A stretch of DNA of 64,000 bases from a bacterium (GTDB taxonomy: Bacteria; Oederibacteriota; CAKKQC01): NCBI GenBank assembly GCA_919901855.1, contig CAKKQC010000027.1:62001-126000 (forward strand). Direction: 5' to 3'. Of the stretch, positions 25,403-33,359 are shown one piece after another. Under the pieces are notes generated by a model. That model saw nothing but the letters and a program-made list of their open reading frames with translations. It searched no databases and was not told the DNA's origin. The position numbers and the translations under genes were made by a program. Each line of letters starts with the position of its first letter. Position 1 is the stretch's first letter.

Positions 25403-27624
25403 TACCAGCTCATCCTCGCCCCCGCGAACCACGTCCGCGGCGGCGCCGGGTAGTTGTCGTCGGTGGCGTCGTTCCCGAACCTCGTCGCGTACTTCGCGTC
25501 CGCGACGTTGTCGATCCCGAGCCAGATCTCGGCCCGGCGGCCGATCCGCTTCGACGCGCGGACGGTCGCGGTCGTGAACGGCGCCAGCCGCTTGGTCGCC
25601 CACGCCACGTTCCCCGTGAACCAGTCGTCCTGCTCGAGGTACATGAGCCGCGTGCCCGCGTGCCGCAGGGCCCCGCCCAGCTCGGTATCCCAGGGCAGGC
25701 GTACGGTCAGCGTCGCGCCCGCCGTGTAGGCGGGCATGTGCGCGGCCGGCCGCTCCCGGACCACGGTCGCGACCGGCGCCCCGAAGGTGGGCGACATCCA
25801 GTCGGCGTCGATCGCCGTGACTTCCGTCTTCCGCTGGATTGCCCGGATCGTCGTCAGGCTTGCAGAGAGCCGCACCCGGCCCGCGCGGAACGTCCCCTCG
25901 GCCTCTTCCCCGCGGACGCGGACCTGGCCGACGTTTCCCGGCGTCCACTTGCCGGTCGCGTCCGGTGCCCAGTCGATCTGATCCCGGACCTTGCGAGCGT
26001 AGGCGCCAACGCGGCCCGTGAGGTGACCAGCCTGCCGCTCGATCGACCACTCGAACGTCCGGCCGCGTTCGGGCCGGAGCGCGGGGTTGCCCCCGTAGTA
26101 GGGCGTGGACGGTGTAAGCAGGTCGCTGAGCGTCGGCGCCCGGAACGTGGTACCCGCGGACGCCCGCGCCGTCGTGCCCTCGTACTCCCACGCCGCACCC
26201 GCGTGGCCGTTCGTGACCCCGCCGAAAAGCGAGTGGGAGTCGTACCGCGCCCCGCCCGCGAGAGTCAGCCCCTCGACCGCGGCGGGATCGACCCCGGGCG
26301 TCCCGGCCAGCCGAGCCAGCGGCCGGGCCGACAGCTCCGCATATCCCGCACCGGTCTCGGTCGCCGCCCGGAGTCCGGGCTGGTCAGCCGTGATGCCGGT
26401 GATCACATCGTAGCTTTCTTCCTTGTCCGCCATCCGCTCCCGCCGCCACGATCCGCCGGCCGTCAGCCGCGCGTGCTCGGCCGCCCAGGGCCCGGTCACG
26501 GCCTGCCCCTCCAAGCCCATCACTCGCGTGATCGTTCGGCTCGATCCGACGGAGGGGTTGGTGCCCCACATCGGTCCGGCATACGACCCGAAACTGGACT
26601 CGAGACGGTTCTCCTCCGCGTAGTGGCGGAGCGAGACCTCCCCCATCCCCGCGGCCTCGTACGTCACTCCCGTCATCACGTGCCGCCGGTGGTCCGCCTG
26701 CCGATCCACGAGCGAGGAGGAGAGCGCGTCGCCGAACCAGCCCTGCGTCGTGGTCCGCAGGAGCGGGTCCCCTGCGGGCTTCGGACCCGGCGTGCCGAGG
26801 CTGTCGTCGAACGCGCCCGCCTGGACATCGATCCGCGGATTCGTCGCCGTGGCCGCCTTCACGAAGGTGTCCTCGCTCCGCGCGTCCCCGTTGGGCCGGT
26901 AGCCGTCCGTACGCGTGCGCTCGTCGCGCAGGAGGAGCCGCACGGGACCCAGCGGTCCGCCGGCCTCGACCCGGGTCAGCCGGGTGCCGTACGTGCCGTC
27001 CTCGCCCGTGATCTCGCCCCGGAACCGGTCCGGCGGCTCGGCCGTGATCACGTTCACGACCCCGCCCAGCGGGCTGGAGCCGTACAGGAGCCCCGAGGGG
27101 CCCCGCAGGACCTCGACCCGGTCGATCGCACCGGCGGGGACGAGCGACGTATTCGCCTCGCCCGACGACACGGAGTTGAGCGGACGGCCGTCCTGCAGGA
27201 CGAGCACCTGGCTCCCCCGCGACCCCCGAACGCTGACGCTCGACAGGGAGCCGGGCCCCCCGTACCGGGCGACCTCGATCCCGGCCGTCCGCGCCACGGC
27301 GTCGCCGAGGTCGAGCGCGTGCGCGGGCGCGAGGTCGGACTTCCCCACGACGCTGACCGTGTCCGGCACTTCGGACCGCGACTGCGGCATCCGGGCCGCC
27401 GTCACGACGACCTCGCCCATCGTGGGCACTTCGGCGGCCCGGGCCGGCTGCGCCGATGCGGCCGGCTCCGCGGCCACGGGAAGTTCCGGCTCCGTCGCGG
27501 TCGACGTGAGCGCGACAGACTCGGGCAGGGGCTCAACGGCGGTCGTGGATGAGATATCCGCGGCGAGCGCGGGAGTTGCGAACAGGCAAAGCATGACGGA
27601 CATGAACCGAGTGACCCTCGTCAT
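25402..27624 (-). CDS. btuB: TonB-dependent cobalamin/corrinoid receptor
   Basis: From the ATG at 27624 the receptor has 740 residues; this start has AAGGAG six bases upstream and a clean signal peptide (MTRVTRFMSVMLCLFATPALA). After it come a linker, a Ton-box-like GEVVVTAARM, a plug domain with VLRGPSGLLYGSSPLGGVVNVI, and a 22-strand-type barrel ending in a terminal Trp (ARMSW). It would import corrinoids through the outer membrane with energy from TonB. It is the first gene behind the cobalamin riboswitch, so its substrate is well supported. Confidence 0.93.
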   Translation of the reverse strand: MTRVTRFMSVMLCLFATPALAADISSTTAVEPLPESVALTSTATEPELPVAAEPAASAQPARAAEVPTMGEVVVTAARMPQSRSEVPDTVSVVGKSDLAPAHALDLGDAVARTAGIEVARYGGPGSLSSVSVRGSRGSQVLVLQDGRPLNSVSSGEANTSLVPAGAIDRVEVLRGPSGLLYGSSPLGGVVNVITAEPPDRFRGEITGEDGTYGTRLTRVEAGGPLGPVRLLLRDERTRTDGYRPNGDARSEDTFVKAATATNPRIDVQAGAFDDSLGTPGPKPAGDPLLRTTTQGWFGDALSSSLVDRQADHRRHVMTGVTYEAAGMGEVSLRHYAEENRLESSFGSYAGPMWGTNPSVGSSRTITRVMGLEGQAVTGPWAAEHARLTAGGSWRRERMADKEESYDVITGITADQPGLRAATETGAGYAELSARPLARLAGTPGVDPAAVEGLTLAGGARYDSHSLFGGVTNGHAGAAWEYEGTTARASAGTTFRAPTLSDLLTPSTPYYGGNPALRPERGRTFEWSIERQAGHLTGRVGAYARKVRDQIDWAPDATGKWTPGNVGQVRVRGEEAEGTFRAGRVRLSASLTTIRAIQRKTEVTAIDADWMSPTFGAPVATVVRERPAAHMPAYTAGATLTVRLPWDTELGGALRHAGTRLMYLEQDDWFTGNVAWATKRLAPFTTATVRASKRIGRRAEIWLGIDNVADAKYATRFGNDATDDNYPAPPRTWFAGARMSW

Positions 27625-27649
27625 TCGATCTCCTTGGGTGCTCGGGAAA

Positions 27650-27674
27650 ACAGGGGAGGCAGACACCGGCCCCT
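27650..27674 (-). terminator. Possible terminator hairpin in the riboswitch expression platform
   Basis: On the minus strand AGGGG (27670-27674) can pair with CCCCT (27652-27656), and GTTTT follows. It sits between the riboswitch aptamer and the btuB Shine-Dalgarno site, where a switchable terminator would be expected. The stem is short and the T-run weak. Confidence 0.3.
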
Positions 27675-27689
27675 TGTCCCTCGAGGAAC

Positions 27690-27850
27690 CCGTACGTGGC
27701 GGTCAACTTCGGGGTCGGTCTCCTGACTCCCGCTTCATCCTTCCCCGCGCCTTCCCAGGTTTCCCCAGTGGCATCCAGCGAGGTCGTCAGCGGTCACAGT
27801 GGCGGGGCCGTCGCCGATTCTTCACGGCGTTCCCTTCACCCACGAAGCAA
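27690..27850 (-). promoter_or_regulatory. Cobalamin riboswitch
   Basis: The minus-strand leader of btuB has the conserved cobalamin (adenosylcobalamin-type) aptamer elements in order: GAAGGGAAC, then CGGCCCCGCCACTGTGACC, a GATGCCACTGG helix, CTGGGAAGGCGCGGGGA, and the B12 box AGTCAGGAGACCGACC at 27713-27728. Ligand binding in this class represses downstream genes when B12 is sufficient. The transcript start predicted from the promoter at 27864-27893 lies just upstream of the aptamer. Boundaries are approximate. Confidence 0.93.
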
Positions 27851-27863
27851 ATGTTGTGGTGAC

Positions 27864-27893
27864 TTTGTACCACTCCTCAATCGGTCTTGTCAA
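27864..27893 (-). promoter_or_regulatory. Sigma-70-type promoter of the cobalamin operon
   Basis: On the minus strand TTGACA (27888-27893) and TACAAA (27864-27869) are separated by 18 bases. Transcription would begin near 27857, just ahead of the riboswitch. Confidence 0.65.
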
Positions 27894-27895
27894 CG

Positions 27896-27913
27896 CGGCC
27901 CGAGGATGGGCCG
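27896..27913 (-). terminator. GC hairpin after the island-end gene fragment
   Basis: CGGCCC and GGGCCG form a perfect six-base stem around a six-base loop, five bases past the stop codon at 27919 and directly before the btuB promoter. There is no T-run. It may end transcription coming from the island. Confidence 0.4.
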
Positions 27914-27918
27914 AACGG

Positions 27919-28719
27919 TCAGCGGAGGACTTCGATGACTTCCGCGACCACCTTGACCTCGCCCTCCTCGACATCCTTCAGGACGATGGGCTTGAATTCC
28001 GGATTGGTGGGTTCGAGTCGAATCTCTGCGTGGCGCCACTCGCTCGTGCCGGTTGAAACCTTCGTGCTGGCGTATCTCTTGACCGTATAGGAGCCCCCGG
28101 TGTCCGGATCATGGATACCGTGATGCTGGACCAGGACGAGCGTGACCCCGACGGCCGCAGCCCACTCCCCGACGATCGTCGCGATGAACTCCGGCCCGTT
28201 GTCGCTCCGCAGGTGCGCCGGTACCCCGTACTGATGCCCGAGCCACTCGAGCAGCGCCACGACCTCCGCGGCCTTGAACGAGGGCGCCGCCACGAACGCC
28301 AGGCACTCCCGCGTGTATTCGTCCACCACAGCCAAGAGCCGGATCGACCGTCCGCCCAGCGTCCAGTCCTTCATGAAGTCCAGGCACCAGACCTGGTTCG
28401 GCCCCGTAGCCCGCAAACCCAACAGCTCCGGGATCGGCTTCTGCCGACGCCGTTTCCGCTTGCGGGGCTTCACTTGCAGCTTCAGTAGCTTCCAGATCCG
28501 GTGCACCGTGTTCTCCCCGATCCGCCCCACGAGGTCTCGGACCGCGTCCGTCGCCCGCCGGTATCCCTCGCGCGGAGCGTCCTGGGCCAGCACGGGCAGC
28601 AGCGCCTTCAGCTGCTCGTCCCGTGCCCGTCCGCGACTCACGTACCGCAGGGACGCCCGGCTCCACCCCAGCAGACGGCACGCCCCCCGCTGCGAGAGGT
28701 CCGGAATCGCCGCCAGCAC
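27919..28719 (-). pseudogene. IS3-family transposase OrfB, truncated and joined to the tail of another gene
   Basis: The first about 193 residues are an IS3-family OrfB: an HTH_21-like region, then the rve integrase core with the first Asp in VWCLDFMKDW (D114) and the second in RSDNGPEF (D173). The third catalytic residue, Glu about 35 residues later, is missing. Instead the frame continues into about 70 residues (DPDTGGSYTVKRYAS, then NPEFKPIVL and a VVAEVIEVL end) that do not belong to transposases. That tail looks like the end of an S24/LexA-like peptidase domain, with YTVKRY holding a possible catalytic Lys; this reading is uncertain. The junction lies near 28125-28145. The product cannot be an active transposase. 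Confidence 0.8.
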
Positions 28720-29096
28720 GTCCGCCAGCCGTGCCCGGCGTTCCGCCGGGCTCAGGCTTTTCCCCGTAAGGCCACGGAGAGGGCGCGGCGCGCCAGCTCC
28801 GATTCCGCCAGCAGTTCCTTGAGGTGCCCGTTCTCACGCTCCAGCTCCCGGAACCGCTTGGCCTCCGGCGTCGAGAGCCCGCCGTACTTGTGCCGCCACC
28901 GCACGAGCGTCGATTCGCTGATCCCGAGCACCCGGCACGCTTCCTCGACAGGCTTGCCCTGCGCCAGGAGCGCTTCCGCTTCGCGTACGATCCTGACCAT
29001 CTCCTCCATCGGCTGACGCTTCTTCATGTCGCCTCCTTGCCCCTCCGGGGCCGGCGACTGTCACTCTACCTGGACTCAAGAACCGGGGGCACTGCA
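28130..29096 (-). mobile_element. Truncated IS3-family insertion sequence
   Basis: The element starts at about 29096 on the minus strand with TGCAGTGCCCCCGGTTCTTG, a TG-starting end usual in the IS3 family, and this start falls inside hsdR. OrfA (28752-29027) and OrfB follow in the usual order. A GGGGAAAAGCC site at 28757-28765, just before the OrfA stop, would allow the -1 frameshift that makes OrfAB. The distal part of OrfB and the right terminal repeat are gone, so it cannot move on its own. Its insertion or a later deletion removed the 3' half of hsdR. Confidence 0.8.
28752..29027 (-). CDS. IS3-family transposase OrfA
   Basis: The 91-residue protein is the helix-turn-helix subunit of an IS3-family transposase. 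The HTH spans about residues 20-46 (AQGKPVEEACRVLGISESTLVRW), followed by a leucine-zipper-like coiled coil (FRELERENGHLKELLAE). It has a Shine-Dalgarno AAGGAGG seven bases ahead of the ATG. The slippery GGGGAAAAG run at its end would place ribosomes in the OrfB frame. It is intact, unlike OrfB. Confidence 0.9.
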   Translation of the reverse strand: MKKRQPMEEMVRIVREAEALLAQGKPVEEACRVLGISESTLVRWRHKYGGLSTPEAKRFRELERENGHLKELLAESELARRALSVALRGKA

Positions 29097-30923
29097 CGCC
29101 AGCTTCTCGCGCCGGGGCTTGTTCCGTATGTGCATCTGCCAGTCGGTCTCTGACGCCGATCCCGTCATGACGACCTTGATATGCCCCTTGGCGTCGTCAT
29201 CGTCATGCCAACCTGGCCTCAAAGCCGTGATGGCCCGGTACACGTCAACGCAAATCCGGCGGCTCATGCAGACGATCATCGCCTTCCCATCCATGGCTTC
29301 CTGCCGGGCATCGAAGTGAGCCAGGAGGTCATGGACCACGATCGCGGTTCGCTTGTCGGCCCCCACGACCGCCTCCAGCGCGGCCCACTTGGTCTTGAGC
29401 CGCTCCTTGCTCGGTGCTTCTTCCCCCTCCGTGATCTCCTCGAACTCCACGTCCAGCTTGGGTCGCTCAGCCTCATCCAGCTCGAGTTTCGCGAGCCGTC
29501 CTTCGTAGTAGATGGGCACCGTGGCCTTGTCGGCGACCGCCCGCTGGATGTCGTAGATGCTGATGTATTCGCCGAATACCGCCCTCGTGCTCCGGTCCGT
29601 GAGATCCAGCGGGGTCGCCGTGAACCCGATGAACGAGGCATTGGGCAGGGCGTCCCGCAGGTGCTTCGCCAGCCCGTCCATGAAGTCGTAGTGGCTCCGG
29701 TGCGCCTCGTCGGCGATCACGATGATGTTCCGGCGATCAGAGAGAAGCGGCATGGATTGTCCCTTCTTGTCCGGAAGGAACTTCTGTACGGTCGTGAAGA
29801 CGACGCCCCCAGCCGCCACTTTGAGCAGTTCGCCGAGGTCCGTGCGTTCGTCGGCCTGGACCGGCTTCTGGCGAAGGAGTTCCTGACACCGCGAGAACGT
29901 GCCATAGAGCTGGTCGTCGAGGTCGTTCCGATCGGTCAGGACAACGACAGTCGGATTCTCCATGGCTGGTTCGACGACGATCCGGCCGGCGTAGAACGCC
30001 ATCGTCAGGCTCTTCCCGGATCCCTGCGTGTGCCACACGACCCCGCAACGGCGGTCGCCCGAAGGACGCGATGCCTTGACGGTGGTGACAACCGCGTGCT
30101 CGACCGCATGGAACTGGTGGTAACCCGCGATCTTCTTGACCAGTGCCTTGCCATGATCCTCCTCGAACACGATGAAGTGACGCAGATACCGGAGGAAACG
30201 CCCGCGGTCGAACAGCCCTTTGACCAGCACTTCGAGTTCCGGCATCATCGCCGAGGCGGGCTCCTCGCCCCCGATGGTCCGCCACGGCAGGAACCACTCC
30301 CAGTCCGCGGTCAACGACCCAAACCTGGCCTCGTTTCCGTCCGACGCCACCAGGACTTCGTTGAACGTAAATAGTGGCGCGATCTCGTCCTTGTAGGTCT
30401 GGATCTGCTTGAACGCGGTCAGGACGGTAGCCTTCTCGTCCGCCGGGTTCTTGAGCTCGATGACCGCGATCGGCAGTCCGTTTAGGAACAGCACGATATC
30501 GGGACGCCGATGGTGCTGTCCCTCCATCACCGTGAACTGGTTCACCGCAACCCAATCGTTCTCATTGGGATCGCCGAAGTCCACGAGTCGCGCCTTGGCA
30601 TATGCGACCCGGCCGTCTTCCTGATACGAAACGTCCACGCCGTCGACGAGCATCCGGTGGAAGAGCCGGTTGCCCTGGGCCAGCGACGGCGCGCTCAGTC
30701 CGACGACTCTCCGGAAGGCATCCTCGATAGCTTCTTCCGGCAGCTTCGGGTTCAGGGTCTCCAGCGCCTCCCTCAACCGCCCGGCGAGGAGCACCTCCTG
30801 GTAGGTATCACGTTCAGCATCCCGCTCTCCCGGCGCGATCTCTGGTCCATGGAGAACCGTGTATTCGAGTTCGTCCAACCACCCGAGCGCCGCTTCTTCG
30901 ACCTCGGACTCAGTGAAGCTCAT
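29076..30923 (-). CDS. hsdR: Type I restriction enzyme R subunit, truncated by an IS3 element
   Basis: This 615-residue frame keeps the N-terminal nuclease domain (PD at 141-142 and ELK at 156-158, the PD-(D/E)XK site), Walker A HTQGSGKS (298-305), the DEAH box (405-408) and motif [10 protein letters not shown] (433-439). It stops soon after the conserved [12 protein letters not shown] segment, where the last six residues come from the IS end. Full HsdR proteins have about 1000 residues, so most of the second RecA-like domain and the C-terminal assembly region are missing. DNA translocation and restriction should be lost. It lies 34 bases after a small gene in the RM operon. Confidence 0.9.
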   Translation of the reverse strand: MSFTESEVEEAALGWLDELEYTVLHGPEIAPGERDAERDTYQEVLLAGRLREALETLNPKLPEEAIEDAFRRVVGLSAPSLAQGNRLFHRMLVDGVDVSYQEDGRVAYAKARLVDFGDPNENDWVAVNQFTVMEGQHHRRPDIVLFLNGLPIAVIELKNPADEKATVLTAFKQIQTYKDEIAPLFTFNEVLVASDGNEARFGSLTADWEWFLPWRTIGGEEPASAMMPELEVLVKGLFDRGRFLRYLRHFIVFEEDHGKALVKKIAGYHQFHAVEHAVVTTVKASRPSGDRRCGVVWHTQGSGKSLTMAFYAGRIVVEPAMENPTVVVLTDRNDLDDQLYGTFSRCQELLRQKPVQADERTDLGELLKVAAGGVVFTTVQKFLPDKKGQSMPLLSDRRNIIVIADEAHRSHYDFMDGLAKHLRDALPNASFIGFTATPLDLTDRSTRAVFGEYISIYDIQRAVADKATVPIYYEGRLAKLELDEAERPKLDVEFEEITEGEEAPSKERLKTKWAALEAVVGADKRTAIVVHDLLAHFDARQEAMDGKAMIVCMSRRICVDVYRAITALRPGWHDDDDAKGHIKVVMTGSASETDWQMHIRNKPRREKLACSAPGS

Positions 30924-30957
30924 GGACGGCTCCCCTCGGCCCGCAGGCCCTGCCGCG

Positions 30958-31173
30958 TCACTCAGGTTGCAGGAGCTCTGCAGAGGAGCTCACCGGCTTG
31001 ATCTTGCCATTCTTGAACTCCGCCATCGCATCCGCGGCATACTTCCAGATCTCTGATTCGGGGACCATCCTGAGGGTGAACGTCTTGAAGGCGGCCGCCA
31101 GCGTGGTCGACGGCCCCTCACTCGGGACGTAGATCACCTCGTTGCGTTCGTCGATCCGCCTGCGCGTCTTCAT
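30958..31173 (-). CDS. Small protein of unknown function (71 residues)
   Basis: Starting at the ATG at 31173, which overlaps the stop of the preceding small gene (ATGA), the product has 71 residues. It starts [20 protein letters not shown] and contains a long amphipathic stretch ([31 protein letters not shown]). I recognise no family. Its tight packing between the other small gene and hsdR suggests it belongs to the RM operon, perhaps as a regulator or antitoxin-like partner; this is inference. Confidence 0.5.
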   Translation of the reverse strand: MKTRRRIDERNEVIYVPSEGPSTTLAAAFKTFTLRMVPESEIWKYAADAMAEFKNGKIKPVSSSAELLQPE

Positions 31174-31364
31174 TTCGCGAAAAGACGTTGCATGTCCTCG
31201 ACCGTCGGGAGTTCCCGCTCGTCCCTGAGAATCTTCGTTTCCCGCATCTCGAACGACACCCCGCCGATGAGGACGCAAGAATCCTTCATGGCTGCGATCA
31301 GCTTCTCGACGGAAACGTCGGTCCCTTCGATACTGAGGACGATCTTCCTCCTGCCCATTGTCAC
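31170..31364 (-). CDS. Small protein of unknown function (64 residues)
   Basis: A 64-residue protein, MTMGRRKIVLSIEGTDVSVE onward, with alternating beta/alpha character and an acidic/basic C-terminal helix ending in RLFAK. Its stop overlaps the next start by four bases. It follows the DUF1828/1829 gene after 37 bases. No family is recognised; codon use resembles the other island genes. The pair with the next small gene may be a functional unit. Confidence 0.5.
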   Translation of the reverse strand: MTMGRRKIVLSIEGTDVSVEKLIAAMKDSCVLIGGVSFEMRETKILRDERELPTVEDMQRLFAK

Positions 31365-31401
31365 ACCCCCCTAGCTAGCCGAACCGCCCAATGCATCCAG
31401 G

Positions 31402-32169
31402 TCAATTGAGAAGAGGTTGTGCACTCGTCTCCCTTTGCGACCAGAGAATCGGATGAACTGAATATGCTCCGAGAGCCTCGAGAACATCGCCCCCCGCACT
31501 CCTCTCTCCATCGTTCAAAAAGGCAAAGGCCTCGACTCCCTTGCCTCGGCCCTCGCGGGTATCTTCCAGGGAAAAAAGGAAGGAGATGATCGAGTGCTTC
31601 GAAGGTGCATTGATGACCTGCACCAGGCGCTCCGGCCTGTTTCGAGAAGGCGGGATCAGAAAATCAACCGCATGGTCGTATCCGCTCTTGCCAGCCAACT
31701 TGACGCGTTCGTTGTATCGTACTTCCTTGAGATCAAGGTACTCACGCACATCCTCGTAGAACAGCGTTTCTACACGAGCTCGGGCCATGACGAACATGTC
31801 GCTGATGGCCAGCATTGCCTGAACGAGATTGTGGGTGCGTTGGCCGAGATTGCGCGGCGACGCCTCCACGACGAGGCGGCCACCGTCGTTCCTCACGCCG
31901 AAACCATTCAAGACCGACTGGAGAATGTCCTTCCGCTTGGGCGAGTTGAGGTCCAAGCCGCTGGCTCGTAGGTCCGCCATCGTGTAGCCGTCATCGGAAA
32001 GAATGACGTTTCCATTCTGCTTCTGCGCGTAGACCTGCACGTGGTCGTTGTGGCGATCAAGGAAGGGGGTCGTCAGCTCGCAGGAACCTCTGAGCTCCTG
32101 GGTCACAAGGCCCTTTCGAAGCCACGAAACGTAGGCTTCGATGAGGGTATCGCATTCCTGGCGGTTCAT
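31402..32169 (-). CDS. DUF1828/DUF1829 domain protein
   Basis: The 255-residue protein matches the DUF1828 plus DUF1829 architecture. The N-terminal part has ELTTPFLDRHNDHVQVYAQK and the LSDDGYTMADLRASG block (about residues 31-75); the C-terminal DUF1829 part lies at about 160-245 with SFLFSLEDTREGRGK. Such proteins are found near restriction and phage-defence genes, but no activity is established that I know of. Its ATG overlaps the DUF6978 stop (ATGA), so the two are co-translated. A two-gene toxin-antitoxin or defence pair is an inference. Confidence 0.8.
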   Translation of the reverse strand: MNRQECDTLIEAYVSWLRKGLVTQELRGSCELTTPFLDRHNDHVQVYAQKQNGNVILSDDGYTMADLRASGLDLNSPKRKDILQSVLNGFGVRNDGGRLVVEASPRNLGQRTHNLVQAMLAISDMFVMARARVETLFYEDVREYLDLKEVRYNERVKLAGKSGYDHAVDFLIPPSRNRPERLVQVINAPSKHSIISFLFSLEDTREGRGKGVEAFAFLNDGERSAGGDVLEALGAYSVHPILWSQRETSAQPLLN

Positions 32170-32597
32170 ATGAGACTCACCTGGATTTGAGGCACACCTT
32201 GAATATGGCAGAAGACACAGAAATCCTCCAGCGCTAACCCCATATCCTTCAGATCGTGAAACTCTGCCGGATCAGCAGCAACAGCCCACCGATCCTCGTA
32301 GCCCTCTCGATAGACGTGCATATGATCTGGACCAACCTGGCTCTCGTCCGGATTCGTGTGCGGGGCGCCCCCGAAATCCAGCCTCACGAGAATGATGGCC
32401 TTTCGTCCCCGCGTCTGATACCTCGCCTTGGAGAGGCGGATAGTGCCCCGCCAGATATCGAGGATGAACCTCTCCCGCCTGTCTTTGCTCTGGAGATCAT
32501 GGGATTCGTCCAAGCCCGGCTTGAGATAGATCGGCTGTGGATCCACAAAGTCCTTGTCAGCGGCGATGAGGGCGTCAGCTTCGGCCTGCGTCAACAT
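32166..32597 (-). CDS. DUF6978-like protein paired with the DUF1828/1829 gene
   Basis: This 143-residue protein begins MLTQAEADALIAADKDFVDP, resembling DUF6978-family proteins, and has a central beta-rich part (RLSKARYQTRGRKAIILVRLDF) followed by an H-T-N-P-D-E/H-M-H-V-Y-R-E-G-Y-E-DRWA segment with several conserved-looking His and acidic residues that might form a metal site. The overlap with the following DUF1828/1829 gene implies a fixed partnership. Function is unknown. About 250 bases without a clear gene lie upstream, perhaps holding its own promoter and one tiny reading frame. Confidence 0.65.
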   Translation of the reverse strand: MLTQAEADALIAADKDFVDPQPIYLKPGLDESHDLQSKDRRERFILDIWRGTIRLSKARYQTRGRKAIILVRLDFGGAPHTNPDESQVGPDHMHVYREGYEDRWAVAADPAEFHDLKDMGLALEDFCVFCHIQGVPQIQVSLI

Positions 32598-32606
32598 GGT
32601 TGGCTC

Positions 32607-32681
32607 TCAGCATAGACTCGTGCGGTCAGCAGCGGGCGCGTTTGCCGCGTCGATATTGAGCGCGAAGCCCATCTCAGCCAT
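32607..32681 (-). CDS. Possible 24-residue peptide upstream of the DUF6978 gene
   Basis: An ATG at 32681 preceded by GAGGAG eight bases upstream opens a 24-codon frame that stops 9 bases before the DUF6978 start. The peptide begins MAEMGFALNIDAANAP. The good ribosome site and position suggest a leader peptide or small protein, but so short a frame can be chance. Confidence 0.25.
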   Translation of the reverse strand: MAEMGFALNIDAANAPAADRTSLC

Positions 32682-32845
32682 GCTCGCTACTCCTCGCTTC
32701 CCGTGGGATCATCGGTTCGTCAGCCCCGGCCGACTACCGTTCATTCTAACGCGGCCCTACCTTCCGGCCGATGCTCGCCGCCTCTAGAATGCCAACCCGC
32801 TCACGTTTTCTGCTCGTGATTCTACAGCCTCTCGCGCCAGCCGGG

Positions 32846-33337
32846 TCATTTGGCGTATTCCGCCCAATGTGATTCGATGAATCCCCGCATGCCACCCTTG
32901 GGAGCGTACGCGGGATAGACTTTCCGGAATTCGTCCTCTGCGATCCCGAGGCTCGTCTTCGGCAGCACGTTCGTTTGTGAAACGAGATAGAGCAATCCTA
33001 GCGATGGAGCACGTGACTCACCTTGATTGCAGTGAATCAGCGCCCTGTCCCCAGACGCGATCGCTTCCTTCGTGAAGGCAAGCGCTTCGTCGACGATCTC
33101 CTTGGCGATGTAGGCTGGCTCTTCCACGTCCACGAGGTTGAGGAAGAGTCTCTTGTCCCGTCTTGCCCACAGGTACTCAGGATGGTCATTGGGGGCGCCA
33201 CGTCCTCGGTATCCGAGGAGTTCTCGGTGGTAAGGTTCCTTGCATGCGTGGACCGTCCACCATCCAGCCTGACCGATGACTGATTCCTCGAAGTCCGCTG
33301 CGGCTCCGACAAAGAGCCTCTGGCAGATCTCAACCAT
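32846..33337 (-). CDS. Dual-specificity/tyrosine-phosphatase-like protein
   Basis: The 163-residue protein carries the cysteine phosphatase signature IHCNQGESRAPS: catalytic Cys103 and Arg109 in a C-x5-R loop, with a likely general acid Asp70 in LNLVDVEEP. The fold size fits compact dual-specificity phosphatases. It would remove phosphate from proteins or from another phosphate ester such as a nucleotide or RNA end. It follows the GIY-YIG gene by 22 bases within the RM operon, which is unusual company and suggests a defence-linked signalling step. The partner and substrate are unknown. Confidence 0.85.
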   Translation of the reverse strand: MVEICQRLFVGAAADFEESVIGQAGWWTVHACKEPYHRELLGYRGRGAPNDHPEYLWARRDKRLFLNLVDVEEPAYIAKEIVDEALAFTKEAIASGDRALIHCNQGESRAPSLGLLYLVSQTNVLPKTSLGIAEDEFRKVYPAYAPKGGMRGFIESHWAEYAK

Positions 33338-33359
33338 TACTCGCCATTTTCATCTGCTC

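Noticed and set aside
19664-27893. Cobalamin operon as part of the horizontally acquired island
   Set aside because: Its GC and codon use match the flanking genome, unlike the genes beyond 28 kb.
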